A stretch of 64,000 nt of DNA from Bipolaris cookei (Eukaryota; Ascomycota; Dothideomycetes; Pleosporales; Pleosporaceae). A model generated the notes under the pieces. The model saw nothing but the letters and a program-made list of their open reading frames with translations. It ran no database searches and was not told the origin of the DNA. Positions 21,219-33,552 of this stretch are shown one piece after another (the stretch's first letter is position 1; every line of letters starts with the position of its first letter). A program made the translations under genes and the position numbers. The stretch spans positions 310,001 through 374,000 of the forward strand of contig NRSV01000020.1 in NCBI GenBank assembly GCA_002286855.1, given 5' to 3'.

Positions 21219-23598
21219 ATGTATCCATCCGCCCACCATGCCCAGATGCCGCCGCCCCAGGCACGCTCCGTCGCACCCGAGACCTTCTTACTCGATCAGG
21301 ACGCCCAGCAGAGCCTGCCCCCAGACAGTGTCGTTGCCCTGCAGCAGGTAGACAACCGTATGTGTACCCACTTCATCACTCCCCGCCTGCGCGCATCCAA
21401 ACTGACACGCCACTCGCACCACAGTCAAGTACTTTCTCATTTCCGCTCCTGTAGACTGGCAACCTGACCAGTACATTCGCCGCTTCCTGCTCCCCACCGG
21501 CGAGTACGTCTCCTGCGTTCTCTGGTAAGTCTGCCGCCAACTGCATTTGTACCCCGCATCCTCTAACCCCACCGCGTTTTGCAGGAACAACCTCTTTCAC
21601 ATTTCCGGCACCGACATTGTAAGATGTCTGTCATTCAGATTCCAGGCTTTTGGCCGCCCCGTCAAGAACTCGAAAAAGTTCGAAGAGGGCATCTTCTCAG
21701 ATCTGCGCAACCTCAAGTCCGGCACAGATGCTTCCCTTGAGGAGCCAAAGAGCGCATTCCTCGACTTTCTCTACAAGAACAACTGCATCCGCACCCAAAA
21801 GAAGCAAAAGGTCTTTTACTGGTACAGTGTGCCCCACGACCGCCTCTTCCTCGACGCTCTTGAGCGCGACCTGAAGCGTGAGAAGATGGGCCAAGAGGCC
21901 ACCACAATGGCCGTCAGCGAGCCCGCCCTTTCCTTTGAGTTCGATTCATCACAGTCGCTTTTCGAGCAGCTCACCAAGGCTCAACAAACAAACTCTTCTT
22001 CTTTCAACAACAACGTTCAGCCATCGTATCCCACCACATCGCCCGACATGCGCAGCATGGACTCGATGCCCCCACCAACAATGGTGCCCGTCCAGCAGTC
22101 GATGCCCTCGATGCAGCAGCCAATGCATGCCGAGGACCCAATGGCCCAATATCACCAGCAAATGTCAATGCCTCCTTCAATGCCCAACAACATTGTAAAG
22201 AGCAGAGAGCAACGCGAGATGAGCCAGTCTTTTCAGTATGACCGCAACGGCATTCCCTTGTCTCAGATTCACCAACGGCACAGCTCCATGCCCGCATACA
22301 TGGAGTACTCGCCCGCGCCTTCCTTTGTCTCTTCTCACTACGAGGACTACAGCACTCGCGGCATGTCCTTTGAGCCATTGACCCCTCCTCAACACCAGAT
22401 TGGCCTTGGTGCTGAGCCCGCGTACATTGCGAACGAGGACACTGGTCTCTACAGTGCCATCCCAGACCTTCCAGCTCCCAACACCTTCAACCCGCTGATG
22501 AACCTTCCCCCATCCAACTTGATGGGCCCTGGTTATCCCGGTGTTTCAAGGCCGTTTGCTCCTGGCAACGTCTACTCGGTTATTGAGGGCTCGCCCACCT
22601 ACAAGCAACGGAGAAGGCGCTCTTCTCTGTCTGCTGGCATTGCTGCTGCCGTCACTGCTTCCGGTGCCGGTGCCCACCAAGTCCACCGCCCCAGTGACCT
22701 GAGGCGGTCAATGTCAAGCTCAGTTGTTCCCCTAGCTGAGGTCGACGAGAGCACACACAACTCGCCCAACAGTGCAAACGGCGCAAGCTATGCTCCTCAG
22801 ATGGCAGACTCCAAGCCAGCCTTTGACATGTCTCGTCAAGGAACCCCTCTCAACACTGTTGAGGAGGACCCTGAGCCCCAGTCAGCTCCTCTGCAGCACG
22901 ACGACCTCAACAACCTGGTCAACGGTGAGCTGTTTGAGAGTCCTCTGCAGCACAGCGCCATCGCTCGTACCGCTGGCACTGGCGGCCCCATCTACAGGCG
23001 CGCCCGAAGTGCCACCATGATGGAGATTGGTCCATACCCACAAAAGTCGCACTCGTGCCCGATCCCCACATGTGGCCGTCTCTTCAAGAGATTAGAACAC
23101 CTCAAGAGGTAAGCGCGCGCAATTTCCTGATTTCTCTCATATTCATGTTTCACCACGTTGTTCCTTGCCCCACTATTTTTGTTGTTTTGCATAGACGCTG
23201 ACCCCCGGCGCTTAGGCACGTGCGTACCCACACTCAAGAACGACCATACGTTTGCCCGTTGTGCAACAAGGCTTTCTCACGCTCAGACAATCTTGCCCAG
23301 TACGTTATCTCCTCACTAGCAACCATTCAATCAAACAAGCAAAATGCTAATTTAGTTCATTAGACATCGTCGCACACACGAGCCCCGCGCTGACGGCGAC
23401 CCGCTGAGCGATTACCAGGATGAAGACTTGGAAGGCGAGGATGATCACCTCCAGTCGCTCGAGGACGGTCTATCGCCTGAATCTGGCAACGAGTACCTCT
23501 CCGGCTTGCCTCACTCAATCAACGACATTCCTGGTCCAGGCCTAGGCATGACCATGGCGCCGCCACAACATGGCTTGATGGCGGGCAGCCACTACTGA
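21219..23598 (+). CDS. STE12: STE12-family transcription factor (STE homeodomain plus two C2H2 fingers)
   Basis: Five exons: 21219-21357, 21425-21524, 21585-23108, 23216-23299 and 23364-23598, giving 693 residues. The STE DNA-binding domain spans exons 1-3 and includes LKYFLISAPVDWQPDQYIRR and the block NNLFHISGTDIVRCLSFRFQ. Two C2H2 fingers lie at the C-terminus: C571/C576/H589/H593 (Cx4Cx12Hx3H) and C601/C604/H617/H621 (Cx2Cx12Hx3H). The middle is Pro/Met/Gln-rich and likely disordered, with a basic patch near YKQRRRRSSLSAG. Filamentous-fungal Ste12 acts below the Fus3/Kss1-type MAP kinase and controls mating, invasive growth and, in plant pathogens, host penetration. Introns 3 and 4 each interrupt a finger just before its first zinc-binding His, so splicing decides whether functional fingers are made. 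Confidence 0.95.
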
Positions 23599-24907
23599 GT
23601 AGGCACCGTTTCCGCCATCACCAACAGACCTGTCACGACGTTACACACGTGAAATGAGCATCTCGGCGTATTCAAGGCGCAGCGATCTAGAAGGATACCT
23701 CTTTGTTTGTATTTTGTTTTTTGTTCACATCTTCTCTTCCGACTTTGTGTTTTAATTTGCTAGACCGAAGTCTGTCTTGTGTTGGGGCATAAGTGCTGCA
23801 TTGCATCCCATCTTGTTTTCTTTTTATCTATCTTCCTCTCTTCCAGCTTTTTGAGCAAACGGACGGTCTTTGTCACCGGATATTGGCTTGTTAGGCTTGG
23901 TCATGACAACTACGAACATGAGTACCCTTTTTTTCTCTTCTGCTTTTCAAAGTCTCATTGTTTTTCAACACCCTTGTTTGATTCTATTCGATTTTTCCCT
24001 GTTACCTCTTTTCTCTTCTTCGCTCTCTCTTGTCTGTCGCATCCATCTTGCCAGAGCGCTCCTTTTTTTTTCTTCTTCTCGTTGGTTGTGGGAAAACACA
24101 TATCCTAGCTGTTTGCCGGCATCGTTTTGCTTACAAAAGTCATGGGGGTGTTTGGGGAGGGAAAGCCCTTAGTTGTTGTTGTTGTTGTTGTTGTTGTTAT
24201 CGCAAGACACATTATACACACTCACACTTCACACATTGTTCTTTCTCTATTATCAAAATGTGTCTTGTTTACCTCTGGTGGTTTCTATATACCACTATCA
24301 GGCATCATCGTATCTGTGTGCGTGTGTCAGCACTTAATACTTGGAATCATTTACACTCAAATGCATTTAACCCAGAAAAAACCAGAAATTTGTTCATTGA
24401 CCTTTCTTGTGCCTTTTTTTCTCTTTTGATGTGCAGTGCGTGAATTTCCTTGTTTAATGAGGCCTCATTTTGTTTGTCGGCGGGGGTCGGGTTTTGGGAA
24501 GTTCAAATCTCCTTCTGCCTTGTTTTCCTTTGTCTGTCATGACTTGTCATCACGTGGTTTGTTTCCGTTCAAATCTTGGTTATCTCTGATTGTAAGTACA
24601 TTTTGCCATGACACGTGGATACCGGTGTTATCTCGCTCATCTTCATCTCTCGTATGTTCAAGAGCCTGACAGGTGAGGGGTTTGGGGGGGGAGAGAACGG
24701 TGTACACTTTTCGCCGACCTACGAAAGTAGAAGGGTGAAATTTCCCCACAATCGATTGCGGAAAGTGGTGCAAGTTACCTTTCTCATTCATCATTCTTTC
24801 ATGACATTACAACGTTTATCTTCACCTAAATTTTCCTACGGAATCTCACTCCTTCTACCCTCCTCTCCGTCCTTGCCTTTCCAGCCCCATACCCCGCAAC
24901 CCCCCTA

Positions 24908-24910
<3 letters not shown>

Positions 24911-24947
<37 letters not shown>
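24911..24947. repeat. (TC)n dinucleotide microsatellite
   Basis: Uninterrupted TC repeat of about 18 units in non-coding sequence downstream of STE12. Confidence 0.95.
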
Positions 24948-24950
<3 letters not shown>

Positions 24951-25490
24951 ATTCCTCTCAGCTAGGATATTTCACGCTCGAAGGCCCGGCCACTGCCACC
25001 CTTTGTTTCACAATCCCGTTACATCTTACCGGCTACACAGCTTACCTTTTTTTGCTTTCCACCCCGGTCTTCGCCACGTTTTTTTCCTTTTCCCAGGGGG
25101 GGAGGGGGGAAGCCCGCGGGTGCGCGGGCGTTGGGCCGGTGCGCCGGTGCGCCGACGAACCCGCAAGTGCCGTGAGATTTGTGCGAGCGGGTGGGTTTGA
25201 GGGTGTTTGATCGGCCTTGTCTGTGTGTACACGGTATTATGTGGGTTGGGACTGGGGGATTTCGGGTGTGTGCTTGTGCAATGCTGTATATTTCTACATA
25301 GTGACTGTTCATCTTAAGCCTTTGCTTCATATTATATTTTGACAAAAGAGAAGGATGAAAAGAAGGAAAACGATAAAGCTTGTTTGGCTCGCTCTCTCTT
25401 CTTTTTGGCGGTTTTCTCCGTCACACAGAGTCGTCGTCATCGTCGTCATCATTGTTGTGACTCTGCTCGCCCTTTGATCACCCTATGCTG

Positions 25491-25514
25491 ACACACACAC
25501 ACACACACACACAC
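25491..25514. repeat. (AC)n dinucleotide microsatellite
   Basis: Uninterrupted AC repeat of about 12 units in the gene-poor region downstream of STE12. Confidence 0.95.
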
Positions 25515-27060
25515 GCCTTTTTCGTGTTTTGCTTTTCTGTATTGGTTTGCTTTTGGGGCTGCTCGTTATTTTACTTTACACTTTTGGGCTATGCATTTGG
25601 TTGCGCAATCGTGCGCCCTTCGGAGACTGGCTTATCTTACATGAGATGATAGTGGCTTCGGGGGCCCTTGTGGGGAGGAGGGGGGAGTCTAGAATGTTGG
25701 AGTAGATTTCTTCTGGCGGCCGGTGACATGCCTGTGCTTGGAGATTTGTTGTGCATACGGTTCGGAGGGGCCTGTTGTGGGGACGGGATTGCAGGTTGGA
25801 GGGGGGGGGATGTTGGTCACGTACAGGACAGCACAGGTTTACGAGGTTGTGTTGTTTCAGGTATATTTGGGGCGTTTGCTTCGTCGCCACGGCTCCGGTT
25901 AGAGCGGGGGCCGGGGTGCGGGTGTGCCTGGTGCCGAGCTCGCGATAAAACGGACGGGAGGTTGAGCGCCGCGCGCGTGCGACTGCGGGAAAAAGAAGGT
26001 CGCATGCAAAAACGATGAGAGGTGCAGGGAAGGGCAAAGAAGGAATACTGAGAGAAACTGCTGCTTGCATTGCGACGCAAGATCGGGATTGTGCCTTTCG
26101 ATCGTGATTAAGTGTTGGATGGGATCGCGATCGAGATGGGTGATGGTGGCATTTAATGTATTCTTCTTATGAGGTTTTCTTTTTGTGTTCTTCTTCTGGT
26201 TCTAATTTTACGTTCGCGCACCTTTCTATACGTCTGTTTGTTTGTCCGCTGCTTGTTCCTTCGCTTGTTCCTTCGCTTGTTTGTGGGTGAGGGTGTGTAT
26301 ACCTGAATGCGCTGTTCAACTTCTCTAGACTTTTGGCCATTAGAAAAAGTCAAGGATTGCTTGTCATATTGAGATTTGTACAGGATTTTTAGTTCGGTAG
26401 ATCGAGCTATCATGTGAATTCACGATCGATGATACAGAGGTGATAGAGAAGTGGGCTTCCGGGAGTGTCCCGGGAGGGTGAAGACTGCATGTTTGGCCGC
26501 TTCGTTCGTAATGTTACCATAAGTTTATGTAAAAGATTCGCTTTTCAGCACAAGTGTTCACCGTCTACAATACCTGAGAAGACGGTCACGAAGACGGATA
26601 GAGAAGTAGACGCTTATTTGCATCATCTCTATACGAGATTGCGTATGCAGATACATGTTTACCACATTCCTTCTTCGTAATACTGAGAGTTCACGTTGCT
26701 GTACTCATTAACATCTGCCCGGAATACTTGAGGATATAGTATATACGTTCGTCCCTTTGTCCTTAAAGCTACATCACTCATACAAGACTATCAGCACCTC
26801 GCTGGCACGCCATGCAGTGACTACGATCTGAAAAAGCAGCATTCTCTCAAGTTAATACGCGTGCAACTAAACACGAAGAGTGCTTTATAAGTAGAATGTA
26901 TAAATGCTCGGGTTCAATAAGACGAATGATTGAAGGAAAGGCCGTAACTTCCGTAAACTACAGTTCTCTATTCTGGCTGCTATCAAACAACAAACTTAAC
27001 TGATTATATATGATTTCAATGAGTGACATAGTATCCGACTCCTCTTTCATCAACAGTTCA

Positions 27061-27823
27061 TCACTCCTCTCTGATATTAATACATTCGCCCTTTCCACTC
27101 TCCCAAAATGCCACTGTCTTCTTGGCGATTGTTCCAGGGTTCAGCACTTTGTTCTCAGGAGCTACAGTTCCTTCGACATGAATCAAGCCAATATGAATAC
27201 CACTGTCGCCAAGATAGTGACGGAAGCTATCCACCATGTTCTTTTGCGCAGCCTTGACCAGACTCAGTGAAAGAAGCTGCGGAATGGGATCCCATGGCAG
27301 ATGGCTGCTTGTGACAAGAAGAGCAGGCTTGAGAGAGGCGTTGGATTTGGTGAGGGCCTGGAGCTTGGGAATATAACGTTGTGAGATTATGTAGAGAGAC
27401 AGATTAGTTGTCTGGAATTATGGTCAGTGGATACTACGCGATAGGTCATGTGAATGAGCATGCAGGAGATGGATATCCTACCTTGAAATCCTCCTCGATT
27501 TCCTCAACATCCACGCCCAGAACTTCGCCTGGCTTGATGCGCGCGGCGTTGAAGAAAATGACTTCGATATCCTCGCCATCGGTCAGGCCATCAAGCTCCT
27601 TGAGTACACCGGGAATCGATTTGAGATCTGAAAGATCGATACGTAGAGTGTCAACTTTGACTGAAGAGTTACCGTTCGAGACAAAAGGCGCATCTTCATT
27701 TTGTAGTCGTTCTATGTTACGGGAGAGGAGAATGATGTGGTCGATGCCTCTGGAAGCAAATTCCGCAGCCACATTGTCACCGATGCCGGAACCAGCTCCA
27801 AAGACGATAAGAGTGCGTGTCAT
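27061..27823 (-). CDS. Short-chain dehydrogenase/reductase-like protein, atypical active site
   Basis: Two exons: 27482-27823 and 27061-27411, with a 70-bp intron (GTAGGA...CAG) in phase 0. The product is 230 residues. The N-terminus has a Rossmann nucleotide-binding loop, TLIVFGAGSGIGDNVA, and an NAA motif (VIFFNAARI), as in classical SDRs. The usual Tyr-x3-Lys active site should fall in LSLSLVKAAQKNMVDSF: the Lys is there, but the Tyr position is Leu, and the sequence is short. The protein may therefore bind NAD(P) without normal SDR catalysis, or act on a different principle. The substrate is unknown. Divergent from the WDR70-like gene. Confidence 0.8.
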
Positions 27824-28369
27824 GACGGAGATGTTATACAAGTTCAAAGTGTGGTGCTTGACGTAGTGATGATAGCGAGCATGTATGTCGAGGCTACGAC
27901 TTTATACGAGCAGGCATCCAAGGAATATCAAGGCTGTACACCTGGGATCTCACCAAATATCGCTAGTTCTAAATAATTTCATTACTCTTGAATAACTATT
28001 GGCTGGCTGCATGTAAACGATCGATAGGCAGGGCGTACTGAAATGGGCCGCCTCATGCAGTAAGATTCCTAGAACTGCTGCTGTGTCTCAAGAGCTTTGT
28101 CGGCACTTGTATATCCTCTTCAATTGCGTGCTATGGCAAGTATGTGACACAAATTGCATGCTACGATATTTCTAAGTCTCATGCAACGAGTTGATGTAAT
28201 GTCGACATGAGGCATGTTTCCAAACAGGGTGGTAGAAGGACCCACAATCACCCGGGCGCGCTATGCTAGCGCGGCGCGTCATACTGCAGCCTCCGCCTAG
28301 AACTTTCTCACAACTGGTTCAGTTCAAGACGACAACACAGCTTCTGCTTATTGTGCTTACAGAGCAAAA
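27824..28369. promoter_or_regulatory. Divergent SDR-WDR70 intergenic promoter region
   Basis: A 546-bp head-to-head interval that must hold both promoters. No specific site is assigned and no gene is seen. Confidence 0.5.
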
Positions 28370-30067
28370 ATGGATTTCTCCGCGGATGAAAACGATGCTC
28401 TCCAGCAATACATGCCCAGTCAGTTTGGGAAAAAAGATAGCTCTGTAGACGTTGAAGCTCAAATCGAACGCGCACGCCGGAAGGTTGTCGACGAGAGCAA
28501 ATCAGCGAAGAAAGATGCCGGATCAGACGATGACAAAGATTCCGATGACGATAGCGATATGAGCGATGAGGAAGATGAGTTCCCGGTGTCGCACGAACTG
28601 ATTATCAAAACGCATGATCGCGCAGTGACGACAATTGCCCTCGATCCCTCTGGCACGCGGTTGGTGACTGGCAGCAACGACTGCATGCTCAAGCTGCACG
28701 ACCTGAGCGCACTTACTCCGAGTACGATTCGCGCGTTTAAAACAGTCGATCCATTCACGACCAAGCCATCGCAGACAGCCGAGTCGCATTCAATACACCA
28801 GGTCCTGTTCGGTCCACAGTCTGGAGGACAGTTCCTTTGCATAACCGCGACGTCACAGCCGAGGCTTTTCAGCCGGGATGGGGATCTCATATCGGAATTC
28901 GTCAAGGGCGATATGTATCTGAGAGACAAACACAATACAAAGGGACACACGGCAGAGGTTACCAGCGGCGCATGGCATCCAACGAATCGCAATCGTTTTG
29001 CTACTGCAGGCACGGACAGCACAGTGCGGATATGGGATGTCAACAAGAGGATGAAACAGGAGGAGGTCATTGTATACAAATCCAGAGCTGCTGGCAGCGC
29101 GGGTATGACCAGAATGACGGCCATTGCCTGGGGCTCGGCAGCCGAGGGAGGAAGCAGTATACTGGTTTCAGCAGCCCTTGACGGAAGTCTGGTCATGTGG
29201 GGTGGTGAAGGACCATACCATCGTCCTACAGCTGAAATCAAGGATGCGCATACGAAAGACACTTGGACGAGCGGAATTGATATCAGTGCAGACGGGAGGT
29301 TAGTGGTCACGAGAGGCGGCGACGACACGATCAAGTTATGGGACACGAGGAAGTTCAAGACACCTCTGAACACGACATCACACCCTTCTACCTCGTCACA
29401 ATTCCCTACATCAAATATCCAGTTCGCGCCGAACATGCAAAGCATAATTACAGGATCTGGAACTGGCCACTTGCATATCATTAACCCAGCGACGCTTCGC
29501 CCAGAGCTTGTCACGCCTGTAACGCCAGGCTCTCCTCTAGTCACGGTCAATTGGCACCCGAAGCTCAACCAAATCCTCACCGGTTCAGCTAACGGTCAAA
29601 CAACCATCCTCTTCAATCCCAAGCTCTCCAACGCTGGTGCCCTTACCATCCTGAGCAAAAAACCCAAGAAGCGACATGTTGATGACGACCCGTCCCTCAC
29701 AGTAGACATGGACCCGCTCGGTATGGCAGGTGAGGCCCACGATCCATCCGGCAACGCGGCATCCTTCTCAGCGCGCCATCCTACCATTGGCCTCACAGCA
29801 TCAGGCAAGAGCAGAGATCCTAGAAGGCCGCATATTCCCGCTACGACGCCTTTTGCTAAGTCTACGCCTGATCAGAAGTATGTTATGGAGCAGATTGCGG
29901 GCAGTGATATGAGGGATGAGGACCCCAGGGAAGCGCTGCTCAAGTATGCGCCAAAGGAAGGCGAAAAGGCCATTTTCACGGGTGCATGGGAGAAGACACA
30001 GCCAGTAGGCATCTACAAAGATTACGATAGCGAAGAGGAGAGAGATAGCAAAAGGGTTAAGCGGTAA
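28370..30067 (+). CDS. WDR70/Gad1-like WD40-repeat protein
   Basis: Single exon of 565 residues. An acidic, low-complexity N-terminus (residues about 55-75, Asp/Ser-rich) is followed by WD40 repeats, seen as SNDCMLKLHD, AGTDSTVRIWDVN, LDGSLVMWGG, GDDTIKLWDTRKF and SANGQTTILFNPK. The C-terminal tail after the propeller (ending DYDSEEERDSKRVKR) and the order of repeats match WDR70. In fission yeast and animals WDR70 works with the CRL4-type ubiquitin ligase in histone H2B ubiquitylation and DNA-break repair; that role here is by homology. The large antisense ORF overlapping it is a shadow. Confidence 0.85.
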   Translation: MDFSADENDALQQYMPSQFGKKDSSVDVEAQIERARRKVVDESKSAKKDAGSDDDKDSDDDSDMSDEEDEFPVSHELIIKTHDRAVTTIALDPSGTRLVTGSNDCMLKLHDLSALTPSTIRAFKTVDPFTTKPSQTAESHSIHQVLFGPQSGGQFLCITATSQPRLFSRDGDLISEFVKGDMYLRDKHNTKGHTAEVTSGAWHPTNRNRFATAGTDSTVRIWDVNKRMKQEEVIVYKSRAAGSAGMTRMTAIAWGSAAEGGSSILVSAALDGSLVMWGGEGPYHRPTAEIKDAHTKDTWTSGIDISADGRLVVTRGGDDTIKLWDTRKFKTPLNTTSHPSTSSQFPTSNIQFAPNMQSIITGSGTGHLHIINPATLRPELVTPVTPGSPLVTVNWHPKLNQILTGSANGQTTILFNPKLSNAGALTILSKKPKKRHVDDDPSLTVDMDPLGMAGEAHDPSGNAASFSARHPTIGLTASGKSRDPRRPHIPATTPFAKSTPDQKYVMEQIAGSDMRDEDPREALLKYAPKEGEKAIFTGAWEKTQPVGIYKDYDSEEERDSKRVKR

Positions 30068-30406
30068 TGAAAGCATCGTGATACCTACTTACATGGCTGG
30101 GGCCAGCCCAGTAAAACAGATACGTGTACGATGTTCCAATCCATTGGGCGGCTAGTCTTGATATGTCAACTTTGTATACTACTCACAAGGTACCGTTGAA
30201 CCATTGCAACTCATTATGACCCAAGCCCAAAACAGCAAAGTCTGTTTCTGTCGCACAACCGCGTCCACGTCGCGCCCCCCCCCCCACCCCGTCAGCAAAC
30301 AACCCCACTCTCTTGCATCTGAACAACCACTGACATAAACTTCGCCGCCAACTGCCTGACAACCTAGACAATCTCTCCAATTCGACAACTCCCACCACTG
30401 GCAAAC
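30068..30406. other. Short intergenic region with poly-C run
   Basis: A 339-bp interval between the WDR70-like gene and the mitochondrial SSB gene, holding the downstream gene's promoter. A C-run lies at about 30277-30290. No gene seen. Confidence 0.55.
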
Positions 30407-30922
30407 ATGTTCACCTCCATCATCCGCACTGCCGTGCGCGCACAGCCCGCCACTGCCTCCTTCATACGCAGCTTCTCTTCAACTCGCCCCTCGCAAATTG
30501 CCCGCATGACTGTTGTCGGCCGCCTGGGAGTTGCGCCAGAAGAGGTCACCATTTCCGGAGACCGAACATTGGTGCGCTATGTAGTTGGCACCAACTACGG
30601 CAAGGGCGAAGAGAAAAAGACCAGCTGGTTCCGGATTGCTAGTTTTGTCCAGGGCGCACAGAAGGATTTCTTGATGAACGTGCCCAAGGGCTCGCTACTC
30701 TATGTTGACGCTGACGCGCGTATGGAGACATATCTCGATAGCGAGGGAAACAAGAAGAGCAACTTGAGCTTGGTCGCCCGTACGTTTTTGCCACGAGAAT
30801 TAATGCTAGGATAGAAGTTATTGCTAACAATTCTGCTAGGCAACTTTGACGTGCTGTCGCGCGCCCGCAGCGATGAGCCCGATACCAACGACGAGGGTCT
30901 CATCCAGGAGGCTTCCGGCTAG
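30407..30922 (+). CDS. RIM1: Mitochondrial single-stranded DNA-binding protein (Rim1-like)
   Basis: Two exons: 30407-30779 and 30840-30922 (60-bp intron with branch TGCTAAC and acceptor TAG), giving 151 residues. The N-terminus is a mitochondrial presequence rich in Arg/Ser/Thr (FIRSFSSTRPSQIAR). It is followed by a bacterial-type SSB OB-fold: MTVVGRLGVAPEE, RYVVGTNYG, SWFRIASF and LLYVDADARMETY. The C-terminal exon encodes a short acidic tail. Rim1-like proteins coat single-stranded mtDNA during replication. Confidence 0.88.
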
Positions 30923-31426
30923 ATATACGCGGCTTCAGTTCTCATGTAGAATCAATGTCACTTTGCGCAACATGTCTTAAATTCGGAGGCTGACTAGAAG
31001 AGGGTGGCGTGGCAAGGTCAATGCATTCAAAGTTGTGAATGGTAATGGCAACAGCCTTTGCAAGCCGCAGTACGAATTGTTTGCCGAATCTTGATTCAAG
31101 ATAGCAGAGTGTATGAATATTGTCTGAACGTTTCTACTGTATGATCTCTCCGCTCAAAGCGGCTGGCGACAATGCTTTCCGAATGATACCTTTTCTCTTG
31201 CAATGCATTGGTTCTTCATGCCTATGATTTTGAAAATAGGCGGCAGCCATGAATTCGGTTTACATGCTCTTTTGCCAGTGTTAACGCCACTCTAGCAATT
31301 ATTGTATTCTCAAAGTACCTACCCACCTGAGCACAGACACAAAATGCGGCGAACGAAGACCTCCGAGAGGCCGCCTCGACTTTTTTGTGGCGCAACGACG
31401 AGCCTCCAACAACACATTCCCCCAAT
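30923..31426. other. Intergenic between mtSSB and MTO1
   Basis: About 500 bp between two same-strand genes; contains the 3' end of the mtSSB transcript and the MTO1 promoter. No gene seen. Confidence 0.55.
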
Positions 31427-33552
31427 ATGCAACGGATTATACCCCTACCAGCACGTCAGATATGGGGCCATGCGCCTCGTGTGCGGTCGTTGAAGCGCCT
31501 CAATCGGAGTCATCGAACATTTGCGACGGTCTCATCTACTGAACGGTATGTCGCCACATCCTCACTACCTCGCTAGTCGCCCGCCTCTGACCATATATTA
31601 GACCATACGATGTAATAGTCATTGGCGGCGGCCATGCAGGCTGTGAAGCCTCGGCGGCAGCAGCACGCGCCGGTGCCCGAACAGCCCTCATAACGCCCTC
31701 GGTCGAAAACCTCGGTGTATGTTCATGCAATCCTTCTTTTGGCGGAATTGGCAAGGGTACTATGCTCCGCGAGATTGATGCTCTGGACGGTGTTGTGGGT
31801 CGGATTGTGGACAAAGCCGGTATACAGTTTAGGGTACTGAACAGGAAGAAGGGACCTGCTGTGTGGGGGCCACGCGCGCAGATTGACAGGGCACTGTATA
31901 AGAGATATATGAAGGATGAAATGATGTCATACAAGGGCTTAAGTGTTGTGGAGGGGAGTGTGGCAGACATTATCGTGGATCGGACGCAAGAGGAGGGCTC
32001 CAAGGGAACGTATGGGAAGATCACAGGTGTCAGACTGGAGAGCGGCGAGATCATCCCAACAGGAAACGTGGTAATCACCACCGGTACGTTTCTGGGCGGG
32101 GAGATACACATTGGACTCGAAGCATATCCGTCTGGTCGCATGGGCGAGGCTGCAACACTTGGACTTAGTAAGAGCTTGAGGGAGGCTGGTTTCACACTGG
32201 GAAGGCTAAAGACGGGGACACCACCGCGGTTAGACGGAAAGACAATCAACTACAAGGTTCTGGAGGCGCAAGAAGGAGATAATCCGCCCATGCCATTCAG
32301 TTATCTGAACGACCGTGTACAAGTGGAAAATCAACTACTGAATCACGAGACACGAACAAACGAAGCAACACACGATGTAATACGAAAAAATCTCGACAAG
32401 TCGATACATATCCGGGAAACTGTAAAGGGCCCGCGATACTGTCCATCGTTGGAGTCAAAAGTCATACGCTTTGCTGACAAGTCGTCGCATATCGTCTGGC
32501 TGGAACCCGAAGGCTTTGACAATGATATTATCTATCCAAACGGCATCTCTTGCACTGTGCCTGCAGACGTCCAAAACACTATGCTCAAGACCATCAAGGG
32601 TCTGGAGAACGTAACGATGCTGCAACCCGGCTACGGCGTTGAATATGACTACGTCGACCCACGACATCTACGCTCTACCTTAGAGACAAAGAACATCTCC
32701 GGCCTCTTCCTAGCCGGCCAGATAAACGGAACAACAGGCTACGAAGAAGCCGCTGGCCAAGGCGTAATCGCTGGTATTAATGCAGGACTTAAAAGCCTAG
32801 GTAAAGAACCCTTTGTCCTAACCCGAGCAGACGGCTACATCGGCATCATGATCGACGACCTCATCACAAAAGGCGTATCAGAACCCTACCGCATGTTTAC
32901 CTCCCGCTCTGAATACCGTATGTCTGCTCGCGCCGACAACGCAGACTCGCGCCTCACGCCCCTCGGCCGCGCCGCCGGCGTAATCAGCGACACGCGCTGG
33001 CGCGCCTTCGAGGACGAAGCAGCACAAATCTCCGCACTAACTGACATCCTGCAATCCAAAACAATGGGCTGGACCGACTGGACTAAACACGGTTTCGCAG
33101 TCAGAAACGATAGTACCAAGCGCTCTGCGTACGATCTCCTTCGCCTCCCTAACACCACACCGGACTCACTCTCCCTTTTACTACCCCAAATCAACGATTT
33201 CATACCATATATTCGTCACCGCGTCCACATTGAAGCTACGTACGCTCCTTACGTCGCTTATCAGACCGCGTCGCAAGCACGCTGGCTTAAAGACGAGAAA
33301 TTGCAATTGCCTATCGATCTGAACTACGAGTCTATTTTCGGGCTGAGTTTTGAAGAGAAGCGCGCGCTGGAGGCGGCGAGGCCGGAGAGCGTGGGTATGG
33401 CGAGACGGGTCGAGGGTGTGACGCCGACGGGGGCGTTGAGGTTGTTGCAGTATGTTAAGGGTGTTGGGAGGCAGGAAAAACAGGCTAGGTTGAAGGAGGA
33501 GGTGGAGGCGAGGAAGGAGAGGTATAAGGGGGATGTGGAGCGGGGTTTTTGA
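31427..33552 (+). CDS. MTO1: MTO1/GidA, mitochondrial tRNA 5-carboxymethylaminomethyluridine enzyme
   Basis: Two exons: 31427-31545 and 31602-33552 (56-bp intron), giving 689 residues. Exon 1 is a mitochondrial presequence with many Arg and Ser (HRTFATVSSTER). Exon 2 starts with the FAD-binding Rossmann motif YDVIVIGGGHAGCEASAA, then the GidA signature blocks CNPSFGGIGKG, KTGTPPRLDG, GQINGTTGYEEAAGQG and TSRSEYRMSARADNAD. With the GTPase partner Mss1 it installs the modification at wobble U34 of mitochondrial tRNAs. Length and motifs are complete. Confidence 0.95.

Larger units (their letters stand above)
23599..27060. other. Gene-poor convergent region downstream of STE12
   Basis: Nearly 3.5 kb between the ends of STE12 and the SDR gene. 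The first part is T-rich and probably includes the STE12 3' UTR. It contains a (GTT)n run at 24172-24199, a (TC)n run at 24911-24947 and an (AC)n run at 25491-25514. ORFs up to 164 codons near 25576-26070 lack domains and overlap in several frames. No supported gene. Confidence 0.6.

Noticed and set aside
25576..26070. Minus ORF of 164 codons in the gene-poor region after STE12
   Set aside because: No domain, no splice continuity, and other frames are also open because the sequence is GC-rich.
28459..29580. A 373-codon ORF antisense to the WDR70-like gene
   Set aside because: It lies entirely inside the WD40 coding exon, its sequence is Ser/Leu/Val-rich without domains, and it is explained by the codon bias of the true gene.
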